Origin: Symbiodinium natans
Lineage: Eukaryota; Sar; Dinophyceae; Suessiales; Symbiodiniaceae
DNA: 64,000 nucleotides
Assembly: GCA_905221605.1 (NCBI GenBank)
Contig: CAJNDS010001035.1
Location: forward strand, 707,501-771,500
Direction: 5' to 3'
How positions within the stretch are numbered: position 1 is the stretch's first letter; each line of letters starts with the position of its first letter. Shown here piece after piece: positions 47,118-58,229 of the stretch. Below the pieces are notes generated by a model. It saw nothing but the letters and a program-made list of their open reading frames with translations, did not search any database and was not told the DNA's origin. The translations under genes were made by a program, and so were the position numbers.

Positions 47118-47172
47118 GCACCGCCAGAAGTTGGATTCCTTGAGCTTGTCCGCCTACCTCGGCCGCTGGGAA
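47118..47172 (+). CDS. FAD-dependent amine oxidase, later exon
   Basis: After ctccccag the frame reads HRQKLDSLSLSAYLGRW, resembling the amine oxidase segment WDsmSleeyL that follows the substrate-domain start. About 60-80 residues between exon 5 and this one are missing, so intermediate exons remain to be found in 43.8-47.1 kb. The donor is uncertain. The LINE begins about 360 bp downstream. Confidence 0.5.
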
Positions 47173-47516
47173 GGATTAAGGGGTTAGGGTTAAGGGTTAC
47201 GGTCGCTTGGGGCCTCGGCTAGGAAAAGACATTATTCAGTACAAGGGGATATATTCGCCACAGAGCCGATTTCCAATCTGGAGCCACAAACGGGTCTTGC
47301 CCGCGAGTTTGCACACGAATTTTCGGGCCTGGCAGACAAATTTCATTAGTGTTTACATGGGCTCCATTCAGGGTCCTTATTATAAGGCGGCCCCTCTTCT
47401 GTCAGGTGCCCCAAAAAAGACCAGAATTTCGAGAACTACACAACAAGCCCTGAACCCTAAACCCGAGACCCTAAACCCCAAACCCCAAACCCCAGAGAGG
47501 GTCTTGGGTTAAAGGG

Positions 47517-47528
47517 AGTCTCGGGCTC
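47517..47528 (+). repeat. LINE target-site duplication, left copy
   Basis: AGTCTCGGGCTC, identical to 61151-61162. Neighbouring bases differ on both sides, so the repeat is exactly 12 bp. Confidence 0.85.
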
Positions 47529-48082
47529 AGGTGTTGCGGCTCAACTGCCAGCGTTTTGCCATTCGTGCCAGCGATTTGGCTTCTTGCTGTCTTAGCCCGA
47601 CCCCAGCACGCAATTTCGCTCCGCGATCCGCTGTGCGCTGCATCCTTCATTGACTGGTGGGTGCTGGCGATTGTCTTCGTGGACGTCGCCTACTCTGGTG
47701 TTTGGCGTGGGTGCCTGCACTTTGCTTTTTGAGCTCTGGTTGTGGTTCGCTGCACTTTACTGGGCCGACCCATTAATCAACTCTTCTTCACTGGTGTGAC
47801 TTACCCAACTGGTTCTGGCTGGTGGGTGTCGGTATTTAGCCTGGCGGCAGCATATGCCTGGGCTACTTTCAACCACTCGCTTTGCAGGTGTGGTTGTCTT
47901 CCTCTTCGAGGCGGTATTTTTGGCACTGGAATCCAGCCATACCGAGGTCCCGCTCAACTCGTCTTCCGTCCCCACCCTGGCACCGGCGACAGCGGCGCAA
48001 GAGATCCCTTGCGCGCCAGCGGTACAGGGCTGGCCTGTCGTCCCACTTCGATCGTGTGACTCTGAACGCTCATCACGGATCT

Positions 48083-49608
48083 ATGGCGCCAAAGAAAGAC
48101 CAAAGCGGCAAGACCAACAAGGGCAACAAAGGTGGTGGCAAGCAAGCGGCACCACCGAGCAGCTCAGTCAAGTTTGTGCCACCGCAGTCGGTCATGATGG
48201 CCTTGCAGGCACGTGCAGGCAGAGCTCAGCAGGCCATTCTGTCCAACGAAGCCGCCATGGGGAGCAACCGCACCATCGCCCAGGAGGCCAACTTCGTTGC
48301 ATCGCAGATTGCCAAAGCTACCAAGAGACTGGAGGCGAACCTCAAGGCCAAGAAGGAATTGGGAGACGCGGCGTTGGAATGGTTCAATGCCATAGCGGAG
48401 CACTTGCCGCAGCATGTGGCGGAGGCCGAACGTCAAGGGCAACAGCTCGATCAGGACACAATGGAGGCACTTCACCTGCTTTCGGCGCAGTCCTCGGGTC
48501 CCCACTCCACTGCGACGGCGGCATTACTACAGCGGGCCAAGGATGGCCTCGGACAGGTACTGCCTTCTACTTGCACGGGGCTGACCAGCCGAGCGGTACA
48601 TGCACTACGCAATGTTGCTGCTTCAAGACAGGATTCCCCTCCCGCACCTGTGACGGGACCCTCTGCGGCCATACCACCGACAGACATGCCTGGGACATCT
48701 TCTACATGGCGGCCTCCATTGGGTCCCCCTCCCGGCATCACGCACAACCGCTGGTCCAAGAGAGCGCCATTGCCCATGCAGGAGGAGGAGGAGAGACCTG
48801 GGAAGAGCCCACGCACGGAAGTACAGCGTGCCCCAGCTCTCAACCCCCTGTCCACGCAAGGATTGGCACAGCCTGCCCAGCTGGGGAGTTCGGAACGATC
48901 ATCGATGACGGCAGAGATGGCGCCTTCCCCATGGACTTCCCTTGCCTCTGGACTTATGCCTACGAGGCCCCAGCGGGAGTCGGCTTTTGCGGCCAGCATA
49001 GCCACTGCAGAAGATGCCAGGACCAGTGGTTTCGAAGATCGTCAGTCCGAGCCAATGTCTTTCCAGGCAGACGAGACACTTGGGGAGGCCATGGACCCGG
49101 CCGAAGATTGGACGGAGTGGGCGAATCAATGGAGGGAAGCTTGGAACGGGGTGACGCAGTACCTATTAGACCTATACGGTCGACTACCACTTTGCGATCA
49201 GACCCGTCCCTGCGAAGCTTTCACCCGACAGAGGCCTTGGACGATGCCAACCGAGTCCAGCACGAGGCGACGGCCACCATGGACCTGTTAATGAAGGAGC
49301 ATCCGGTCATTTCGGGGCCGATGCTAGCCTCCATCGTGGAAGACGTTCTACGCACCTACCATGCGATACGGGACTGCCCGGCAGCCTGCTCTACATGCCC
49401 CATGGTACTGATCTTCCTGGGCCATGTTCTGACAGCTCATGTGCCGGACATACACTCCTTCGCCCCGCAAGCCTTGGAAGAGCTCCTCTACCCAGACCTG
49501 GTGGTCAACACGCACGCGGATCGAGCCGACCGCTTGGGACACACCACGATGGCGACTCCACCGCAGTCTATCTTGCAGGCGTGTGCATGTCCCTTTACGG
49601 CCACATGA
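48083..49608 (+). pseudogene. LINE ORF1, gag-like, with a frameshift near 49215
   Basis: Begins MAPKKDQSGKTNKGNKGGGK, a basic, nucleic-acid-binding-like N-terminus. It continues with an Ala/Gln-rich helical region (VMMALQARAGRAQQA; AKATKRLEANLKAKKEL), a Pro/Ser-rich linker and an acidic/Trp segment (AEDWTEWANQWREAWNG). The frame closes at 49291, but sense-like sequence continues in the -1 frame from about 49215 (HPTEALDDANRVQHEATATM, FAPQALEELLYPDL) to the stop at 49608. I see no obvious slippery site, so a mutation is more likely than programmed shifting. About 550 bp upstream (47529-48082) is untranslated leader, although its frame is open from 47882. Confidence 0.6.
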
Positions 49609-49619
49609 CATCAGCACGG

Positions 49620-49995
49620 GGAGTCTGCAGGCAGGTCACGGTCATATGCGCTATGGCTGTCTTGGGGTTGGTTCTTCTGGGACCTCAGATGACTAGGAGC
49701 TTCTGTGTAGGTTCTCTTTGGGAGCATTTCGGAGGCTTCTGTATCTTTGGGGGAGTTTTCCTGCTTGGGCATTCCCGCGTTCAGTATGGGGCAGACCAGG
49801 GTCGAGTGTGTTGGAGTAAGCTAGTTGGCTTAACAATCGCTGTCACACTGACTTGGACTGCCGTAATCGCCGCGGTGGCAATTTGGCCAATCCTTACCTA
49901 CGGCGTCTTGCTGGGCTACTTTTACGGGTCAGGTTACGCCAGCACCTCCTTCAGATGGTATGCCTGTAAATACCAAGACTTGGTTTTCCCCCCGC
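49620..49995 (+). other. Hydrophobic segment between LINE ORF1 and ORF2
   Basis: An open frame here encodes several hydrophobic stretches (VICAMAVLGLVLLGPQM; TIAVTLTWTAVIAAVAIWPI). It may be a small membrane-protein reading frame or the displaced start of ORF2. Confidence 0.4.
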
Positions 49996-49998
49996 AGC

Positions 49999-52400
49999 AT
50001 GGCTTTATGGCAGGGTCCCTTCCTGTGGCCTTTCATCGGCTGTGCTCTCTTGTGCGGTGCCTTTCTTTCCGGTTCAGTCATTGCGTGCTTGGTTGCATGG
50101 TGCCCTTTGCTGGCATTCTGCATGGGACTATGTGCATCCCATCCTGGTCGACGTTTTGCCGGCAAAACCCGCTGGTGCCACCTGCGCCGCACAAGACGTG
50201 ACTGCCGATTGCGGGGAAGAGGTGTTTTGTTCCTTGCCCTGCTGTGCTCCCCGGTTGGCGCCGTTGGCCATGGCCAAACTCATCCGCATGGCAACCTAGA
50301 CGGTGAGGCCCACAGTTCTGTGCCGGGCAAGCCTCACCGTGGGCCGTCAGAGGTTGCTGGGTTATCACTGTCCCTGATGCAAGTAAGCGTGTCGACAACG
50401 ACCCAACACACTCCCATGCTTACCGTAGGGTCGATTCCACCAGCATCTAACCTCACTGACTTGTATCCCCTGGAAGAGGTCGGGTCGAGGCCACTCACTT
50501 TGCGAGAAGCATGTCAGCCCCAGTACGTGCGCCAAATCGCAATCTTCCACGGACGGCTTGCCTCAGGATCCGAACCGTCAGTGCTACGGATTGATGCTAG
50601 GCTTTTCCGACCCGCCCTGGACACTGTAGTGATGCAAGCTTTCGGACTGGACGCCCGTGCTGCCCATCTTCTCTCCATACACTCGGTGCTTGCCGAACTG
50701 CCGACGGAGCAATATGTCCTTCAGGATGCAACACTGCCATGGAATGTCCACACAATCCCGGTTCGTGTGGCAGCCTCACCGGGGCACACCATGTCGGCGA
50801 ATATGCACCGATACTCGACCTGCCGAGAAATTGTCAAAGGACTTGCTGCTTCCTTGGGTTATCAGTATACTCCGGATGCCGATCTGTGTCATTGTGCCCC
50901 CGGTTGGTTTGTAGCTGATTCTCAGCCCTTGTTGGTGCCAAGATGTGACACTATTACGTGGACCCCGGCTGCCAGAGTGCATCAGCAGAGGTCCAGGCTT
51001 AGGGACAGTGACCAGCGCATGGACAGAGCAGCTTCGCAGTCCCCTTCTTCTACAGGGCATGCGTGCATTATCTCTGAGCTCGGCATCATTCATGCTGAAT
51101 TGGACATGCTCATTAGCAAGTCAGAACAATTCCGCCGGTGGGTCAGGTCCTTCCCTGAACTTCAGCCACTCACGCTCCGTCGGTTGAAATACCCGCTGCC
51201 TGAGCTTCCACCGTTTCAGTACTTGGCGACAGCCGAAGGCGCCCTGGGAGGACACTCCTTGGCGGTCGATTTACGAGCTATCGATCTTGGGATCATCGTT
51301 GTCAATGCTAACAGATTCTCCACTTGTTGGCAAGTTCTCCACCAGCTGACGCAGTCGCACTCTCGCATCTTGCAGCCACAGGTGCTTCTGCAGGCAGTCA
51401 ATGAAGGTGACACGCTCTGCTTCCTACATGACCTCCCGGTCCGACCACAGGTCCTACTACACGTTCTAGTCATGGCTCCACGGGGTACTCAGTGTCAACG
51501 CTGGCCACGATACCCTTCCCAGCAGGATGTATCTGCTCGCGTGCGTGGATACGGGATGCTGTCTTGGGTCATTCCCGGCTATACACACAGCGGCGACTGG
51601 CAGCGGCCTGAATTGGTGCTCCGGGACGGAGACATTGTTCAGTCCCATGCCCGCAAACCCTTGCCCCCCGCCCGGAAGGCCGCTAGGCGCTGTCGGACGC
51701 CGTGGGGTCCCGGTCTCCTGGTGGCAAGCTTCCTCTTCAGCTCACTCAGACACAGGAGCTGGACGCTAGTGCTACTGGCCCAGTCGATCGTAGCGGTCCA
51801 GGTCCCTCCCGCTAGGTCCCGCAGCCCAGCGCGCAACTCTGACATAGTGGATGTCGAGGACGATACTCTTCGACTGCGAAGCGTGCGTGTTGGCCTGTAC
51901 GCAGAAGCCTCCCATCCTTTCTTGCCCACGAGGCCGGGGCTCGTGGGCGCTAGCGGTTTTCGCGGACTGCAGTTTTTGTGCCCAGTTGCAGGCGCTCAGG
52001 TGATATGCCGCAGGCAGCCTTCGGCGGAAGATTCGGAGGTGCTCGATGTCTTTCGGGATACCTGGCCACCTTGGCATTGCCAGCCCACACCGGTCTGGCC
52101 TGCCCTTACGCGGGAGATTCTCCACATGGTCCCATGCCCTCCTGCGCCCTTACTCTGCGTAGTGGTCTGTGGCGCTGGGCCGGTATGCGCGCGCCTCCTA
52201 CTTCGTGGCATGAGTCTACCGCAGGCAGCACAGGCACTAGGCTTTTCCGAGGTAGTCCCGCCACATGCCACCCTGATGGATGCGAATCCCAGCCTACGTC
52301 ATGGAGATGTGCTTGTTGCTTTGGCTGCGGATCGAGTTCGGGCGGACCCTCAGCTGCCCACTTTCCTGACCATCGAACAGGCCCGGCATCAGGCCCGGCA
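49999..52400 (+). CDS. LINE ORF2, repeated LRDGD modules with hydrophobic N-terminus
   Basis: Start MALWQGPFLWPFIGCALLCG begins a strongly hydrophobic leader of about 35-40 residues. The body contains repeating units that end in LRDGDIVQ (51616) and LRHGDVLV (52293), with DLP...VL..APRG-type strands before them. Hydrophobic GPGLLVASFLFSS...LVLLAQSIVAV is followed by an RSRSP linker and a second unit starting RSVRVGLYAE...GLQFLCPVAG. Nominally the frame stays open to 52911, but beyond about 52400 it overlaps a better minus-strand frame. I do not know this family; a beta-grasp-like fold for the DGD units is a guess. Confidence 0.55.
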
Positions 52401-52591
52401 TCATGCCCTTTGGCAACTTCCCTTTATAGTCGCCCAGGAAGCGGCTGTCTGCCTTTGGCCAAGGACATGGAGCCCAGCGCCCCTCTACCTGCGCTTCCTG
52501 CAGTCGATCAAAGGTTGCCTCATCTGGCAGCCACTGGGCCCCTGGGGGCAAGGAGCAAACTCGCGTTCCAGATGGGACCCACAGGTGGCAT

Positions 52592-53944
52592 TCAAAGGGC
52601 ATTTGTGCCACAAGAAAGCGCTGCCACAGGGCAGCATTTCGGAGCTGGGCGGCGGAAGCAATCGACACAGTCCCCCCGGCGAGGCCCCCGTCGATCATAC
52701 AGAGGGGATGCAAACAGTACATCACTACGCAGGTGGATACGCTGCTGCCCCGGCGCTGCCATACCGCGAGCTGCCAGCACTTCTAGTGCTACGTGCAGAA
52801 ACAACTGTCCGAACATGCCAGGAGACTGATGCCGGACAGCCTCCAACAGCCAGTGAAAGGGTACACTATGCGGGGGTTCGTCAGCCGTCCGATGCAAGTT
52901 ATCATACATAGGCGCTGAACTAAGGGAGTTCTCCGGGGGAAGGACCAAGAGCTTGCGGCAATCGGCTCGTGCTATAGCAATTTCACAAAGCACGGTAGGT
53001 CCTTCTAGCAGAGCAACTCGCTTCCTAGCCTCCCAACACAGGTCGCTATCTGGCGCGCGTTGCCATAACCGGCCCAGTCCAGCGTCGAGCTGCTGAAGCG
53101 CGAGCAGGAGAGCACCCTTCCTGGGAAAGACACCTTTGACAGCGCATGCAATACCCAGCTGCGCCGGGTCATGGGCATCGCAGAGCCAAACCACTGTGCA
53201 CAAGCAGCCGCGAGGGGCAGCCAGCAAGACCGGATGCAAAACACCAAAATCGGCATGAGGCAGGTCCACAATCGTGACTGGGGCAGCGTCAATTGGCTGT
53301 ATTTGGTTGAGGAGGTCCAATACGGTATCCCTAGCCGATACGCCTGCCATGCGATGCAACCACAAATGAGGTTGCTCTGGTTGGATGAGGGGAAACACCT
53401 GTGTCTCCAAGCCCCGGAATTGCGGATGTGGCCGGAAGAAGAAGGATGCCACACTGACATCTAAAACCTCAGGCCTCAAGTGTGCTGAAGAAGGGACGAC
53501 CAGACAAGAGTCGCCGTTGCGGGGAAACCCGGAAAAGGCGCAGTCCACACGGAAGGGCGGTGAGGGGAGTTGCCCGGCGGCCCAGCTATGAACCTGAGCC
53601 CCCGCCTGTGCAGCGTCGACTGCGATACATGTCACACTATCCTCCAACTTAACCAGGATGTTAACCTTATGCGCCTCCGGCGCAGCGGCCGTGAGATGCA
53701 CACACTGGTCGTCGGGTGCTGCAGCGATCGGATCCAGCCGGTGGAAGCGAGTAAGTGATGGCTCACTCAACAGAGCACTGCTTACATGCTGCCATGTGCA
53801 CTTGGCAAGGAAGGCCCTGTGCAGTTGACCTCCCGGGAACCACACCCGGAAATGGATCAACCTTGCATCGTCACTCCCTAGTAGGCTGGGGCTCAAAAGG
53901 GGTGCGAGCACTCGTCCTGCCATTAAGCTCCCGTTGAATGGCAC
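52592..53944 (-). CDS. Opposite-strand 450-codon ORF inside the LINE
   Basis: Uninterrupted for 1.35 kb and sense-like on the minus strand: QFRGLETQVFPLIQPEQPHL, TIVDLPHADFGVLHPVLLAA followed by PRG. The last motif resembles the plus-strand DLP...VLLHVLVMAPRG of ORF2, so this looks like a related module in inverse orientation. A second minus-strand frame (52294-52725, LWVPSGTRVCSLPPGAQWLP) may continue it after a frameshift. It is probably an inverted or nested fragment of the same element family, not an independent gene. Confidence 0.45.
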   Translation of the reverse strand: MPFNGSLMAGRVLAPLLSPSLLGSDDARLIHFRVWFPGGQLHRAFLAKCTWQHVSSALLSEPSLTRFHRLDPIAAAPDDQCVHLTAAAPEAHKVNILVKLEDSVTCIAVDAAQAGAQVHSWAAGQLPSPPFRVDCAFSGFPRNGDSCLVVPSSAHLRPEVLDVSVASFFFRPHPQFRGLETQVFPLIQPEQPHLWLHRMAGVSARDTVLDLLNQIQPIDAAPVTIVDLPHADFGVLHPVLLAAPRGCLCTVVWLCDAHDPAQLGIACAVKGVFPRKGALLLALQQLDAGLGRLWQRAPDSDLCWEARKRVALLEGPTVLCEIAIARADCRKLLVLPPENSLSSAPMYDNLHRTADEPPHSVPFHWLLEAVRHQSPGMFGQLFLHVALEVLAARGMAAPGQQRIHLRSDVLFASPLYDRRGPRRGDCVDCFRRPAPKCCPVAALSCGTNAL

Positions 53945-54326
53945 GGTGCGTTGCGCTGGAAGCCGTCAAGGTCATGGCGGCAGCGGAGTCCCCCCAATGG
54001 GAGACTGCTATGCGGCCAGCTCGTAATGGAGGAGCACTTCCTGCACGAGCTCCGTCTGCTTGGGAGGTAATGCCATGGGCCAGGCAGATACCCCAGGCCA
54101 TCATCTGCTTGGGGACCCCACCATGAGCGACCAGGAAGGCAACACAACCAATGGAGTAGAGCCAGGGACCACGCCTCCGAGCAGCACTATGTGCATCGCC
54201 GCCTTCGCCCCCGCCTACACTGCAGCCGTCCGCTTCTGAGAGACATTCAGAGTCCCGGGACCGAGGCAACCCCGTCAGCGGCCGTGCACGGCACGGTTAC
54301 CGGCAGGGGCTGTTTGGCGTCCAGAC

Positions 54327-56035
54327 TTGTGCTCCTTTCAGGAGCAATGGGAGGGCTCAGGGATTCGATGGACACCTGTGCCTTGGATGCCCAAGCCGGG
54401 CTGCCACCTGTGCAGCAGGTCAGACAACCCCGTTCGGGCCCATGTTTTGCTCATCGAATCCCGCGTAGCGGCGCAGCCTTACTGTGCGGTACGCCTGCGG
54501 GACGATATCCCTCCATGCGCATATGTCATACGCGGGGGTAGTGAAGCGTGCAATAACTTGCGGGACGGCGATGTGGTCGAAGCCCGGCCTGCCGCTGGCG
54601 CTGTTGGCTCCCCGCGCTCCCTGAACATCTGCCTCTTCTTAGGCCACTGGAATGCTCCTGTACGGCTTGGGCTCTGCTGCGGCATCGGATGAGGAGGACG
54701 ATAGCCCAGGGTCTCCTCGCTCTAGATCTCCTCGGTGCTCTAGTGAGTCCGCTTCGGCGACAAGATTCGTGCGTCCTCGCACGGTGAGGGTTGGACTGTT
54801 TCATCAACACGGAACTCTATCTTTCAGACCGCGACCGCTGACTATAGGAGCCTCTCAGTTCTTCGGACTTCAACTCTTGTGCCCGGTCACTGGACCCATG
54901 CCGCCGCTCAAAGTCCCCTCCTCCATCACCGACACGGACATGATCGCCTTCTTCCAACAGGGCATGCCTCGGTGGGACTCGCCGTTGGTGCCTGTCTGGC
55001 CTGCAGTTAGTCTGAGCACCTTACATTTTGTACCAGCAGCGCCGCAGCCCTTGGTGACGGTCCTGATTGCCAATCAGGCGCAACCGTCGCCGCGCCTAGT
55101 GCTGCGACGTTCACCCAAGGCGGCTTGGGAACGCTCTCTAGGCGTGGGCTATACGTATAAAGGGCCGGTGTCCCTGGACCCTACTGCATCTGACTGGGCT
55201 GACGTCTATCTCCGTGACGGGGACGTCTTTGTGCAATTAATCATGTTTTGGATCTGGTGAGCCCTGTCGTTTGTAGACGACGCAGTGCGGATGCGACGTC
55301 ACTAAGCGACACCTGCATTATCCGCGGAGCGGGCGGAGGCACCACTGTGAGCCAGTTAAGAGATGGAGATGTCATTGACCGCATTCTCCCCGACTCTGAG
55401 GGTATGGCACACAGGAACGGCAACGTATGGCGGATACTGCTTCTGCTGGTCCCTCTTTCCCTTGGACTGCTCTATCCTTCTTGGGCTGTAGCTGCGGGTC
55501 TGCTTGTAGTGACCATGGTGTCGTCGAATCCCTGCAGAAAGGGACATGATCTGCGGGCTGCCAGGTGTAAGGTTCCGTTGACGGCGCGCACCTCACGCTC
55601 ATCTGCCATGTCACCCATTGGGACGTCCACTCCCAAGGTAGGGTGGGGACAGGAGCCGTCCGGAGGCATGACCTTTTGGTTGCGACGTGTTCCCCGCCTT
55701 CCCGTTGCCTGCTGTCTTTGCGGTTGGCAGGCGGCAGTTGACTGCCTTGCTAGGGCCCCGCATACCGTCATGCACGATGCCTCTCTGGAGGAGCTGGTCC
55801 CAACTGAGCGGCCTTGCCATTTCCAACTTTGGCAATGCTACCTCTGTCCTAGAGGGGCCCCGAGTCTGCAGTGGCAACAGCTCCCAGACCAATCTTGGCA
55901 GGCCGATCTCACCGGGGCAGCACGGGTGCAAGAATACCTGTATCGGCATTGGATGGCAGATGACTTGGAGCAGCAGCTCCCCGTGTCGGTGCCTCCCCTG
56001 CTCCGTGGGACTTGTACCCCTCCTGGGTTCGAGGT
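54327..56035 (+). pseudogene. LINE ORF2 continuation, LRDGD modules in shifted frames
   Basis: Three frames follow one another: 54327-54692 (CAVRLRDDIPPCAYVIRGG, NNLRDGDVVE), 54652-55260 (TRFVRPRTVRVGLFHQHGTL, GASQFFGLQLLCPVTG, VYLRDGDVFV) and 55248-56138 (RGAGGGTTVSQLRDGDVIDR; hydrophobic ILLLLVPLSLGLLYPSWAVA; a CLCGWQ...CYLC Cys segment). The RTVRVGL...GLQLLCPV unit is clearly paralogous to the one at 51885-51985. Frameshifts near 54660, 55245 and 56030 break continuity with ORF2 and with the RNase H frame. Confidence 0.55.
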
Positions 56036-56044
56036 GTACCTGAA

Positions 56045-56505
56045 CAACTGCTCATCTCGACCGACGGCTCCGGCGTTAAGGACGGAGCCTGGGCCTTCAC
56101 GGCATGGGGCTGGCAGGAAGGAGCATGGAAGAAAATAGGCTGGGAAAATGGTGTGCTCCACCGCACACCTTGGAATACTGGACCACCACCCCCAGCAGCC
56201 TTACAATCCTATGCGGCCGAGCTCGAGGCCTTGCAGCAGGCTGCCCTATGGGCCACAGTTTGGATTGATGCCAACCTCGCAGCATGGGGCACTAGGCCGA
56301 TGCGCGTCCTAGCAGCTGTTGATAATCATCAGGCGGCCCTCATGGTGGCAGCGGGGCATGCACAGGCATTAACCCCGTGGGCGCTTGACGCGCGGTATGC
56401 CTGGCAAGCCGTCCAGTCAAGGGTCAGCACCGACTTCGTGCACACGCCTGGACATGCAGGCTTCTTGATCAACGAGCTGGCAGATAGCCTAGCAGGTCTT
56501 GCTGC
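56045..56505 (+). other. RNase H domain of the LINE
   Basis: Type-1 RNase H motifs in order: LISTDGSG (first Asp, codon near 56061), YAAELEALQQAALWA (Glu), VLAAVDNHQAALM (second Asp) and HTPGHAGFLINELADSLA (His and last Asp). All four acidic catalytic positions are present, so the domain looks intact. Its role would be degradation of the RNA template during target-primed reverse transcription. Confidence 0.82.
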
Positions 56506-56739
56506 AACAGGATCCGCGATCACTCCTGCCTCCCCTAGGCCGTTGCCGGCGGATTGGACTCAGCTATGGCAGACAGGGGCTGCGAACCTCTGGCTGGTCC
56601 CCTTTGGAACCTTGGAGGGAGCTACAGCCATGCACATTAACATTGGTGGTACTGCGGCCTCGGCAGAGCAAGCTGGGGCGCCAGCCGCGGAAGCCACGTT
56701 GCTGCAGCAGCCAGATACTCTGTGCCGGCTGCCTTTTAC

Positions 56740-57535
56740 GGCTGTCCAGGCCAATGTGCAAACCATCCGCGATGTCCTGCCTCATTTCTTTAATCGCACG
56801 GGCACTGGGCAACGTCGCGCCTATCTGTGCCGCCAACTGACAGAACAAGAGATTGATGTCGTCACCCTTCAGGAATGCAGATCCAGGAGCGGTCGGTGGA
56901 AGCTGGGGCATTTCTTGACTTGGCGCTCCGGGGCTGACAGACAGGGGCAGGCGGGCTGCGAGATCTGGATTCGCTCCACCTGGCTAGCTGGCGGCAATGG
57001 GCTCGACGATTGGGTGATTGTTCACTCCGAACCCAGATTACTGATCGTGAGATCGCGATATCTGCAGCCGCCAGTTGTTGTTGGGTCCGCACACGCGCCC
57101 CATGCTGACCGTCCAGAGCCAGAAATCCGCCGCTTCTGGGGGACCATGAGTCAGGCCTTACGCAAGCTGCGCCCGAACTCGGCCATCTGGATCGGGCTTG
57201 ATGCTAACGCTGACTTCACCCAGGCAGACCCGGAGGGCATGGCCGTAGGATCCCGGGTTGGGGTGCATGAGCCCAGAGTAGGCGAGGACAAACTTCTGCA
57301 GCTTGTTGGGGACTTCCAACTATGGGCGCCGGCTACTTTTGACACCATCCATGCAGGTGCCACATGGACCTGGCAGCATGCGTCCGGTCTTCGTAAGCGA
57401 CTGGATCACTTTCTAGCGACTGCCGCACACTGCGATGTGACATGCACCCAGCAATACCCTACACTCGATATCCTCTGCGGGGCGCGCGACCATATGCCTC
57501 TCTGGGCGGTAGGCTCCATCACCTTGCCCACCCAG
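56740..57535 (+). other. APE-type endonuclease domain of the LINE
   Basis: Motifs: QANVQT (Asn, near 56745), VVTLQECRSR (Glu, near 56873), VGSAHAPHA (His), WIGLDANADF (Asp and Asn, near 57195), KRLDHFLA (Asp) and GARDHMPLWA (Asp-His, near 57485). The complete catalytic set of the exonuclease-endonuclease-phosphatase fold is retained. This domain nicks the target DNA. Confidence 0.85.
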
Positions 57536-58229
57536 AATCACAAACCGGAAGGGTCTCGTATCCCCTCTGCGACTGAAATGCATGACCTTGCACCCAAGTT
57601 GTGGCGAATGCAGCCTTCGTGGGCACAGATCATGCATGTCTCCGCGACGCAGCAGTTGAAATGCTTAACAGAGTCCTTCTCCCGGGCGCGCAAACACCTT
57701 CCGCGCAAGCCTCAGGCGGTGCCGACACAGCCCTACCTTAGCCAAGAGGCTTGGCAGGCCTTGCAGCGCCTCAAACGCACCCGTGAGCTTAAAGCAGGCT
57801 GTCGCAAAGCTGCCCTTAAAGCCTGGACCCGGGTATGCTTCCTCCAGGCCTGGAGACGTGGTCGACATGCCGACGGCCAGGTCCGGTTGCGGATATGGCG
57901 TAGGTACGCTCAGTTGGCCCAACTTGAACGCCGCCTCAAGCTGCTAACTACTAAACTGGCGCGCCGCGACAAGGCGAGACACTTGCACTCATTGCTGTCC
58001 GGTGCGATCGGCAAGTGGCACACTACAGGTCGGCCTGACCAGGCTCTTCTCCATCTCCGTTGGGCATCACGACGGGCTGCTGACCGTCGACGTGTCGCCG
58101 CTGCGGGGGGCTATGACACGCAGGATGCCTTGCGTGAACAATTTCGCTCCCAGGAAGCGGGGACAGTAGTTACCCGCGATCAGCTCCAGCAGCACCATGA
58201 TGCATGGCAAGCCAAGCCCTCGGTGGCGT

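Noticed and set aside
47854-49200. Alternative long frame over LINE ORF1
   Set aside because: Its first two thirds are Cys/Gly/Arg-rich and unlike a gag protein, whereas the frame starting at 48083 is helix-rich and basic. Only the last part, after about 49215, looks real and was attributed to a frameshift.
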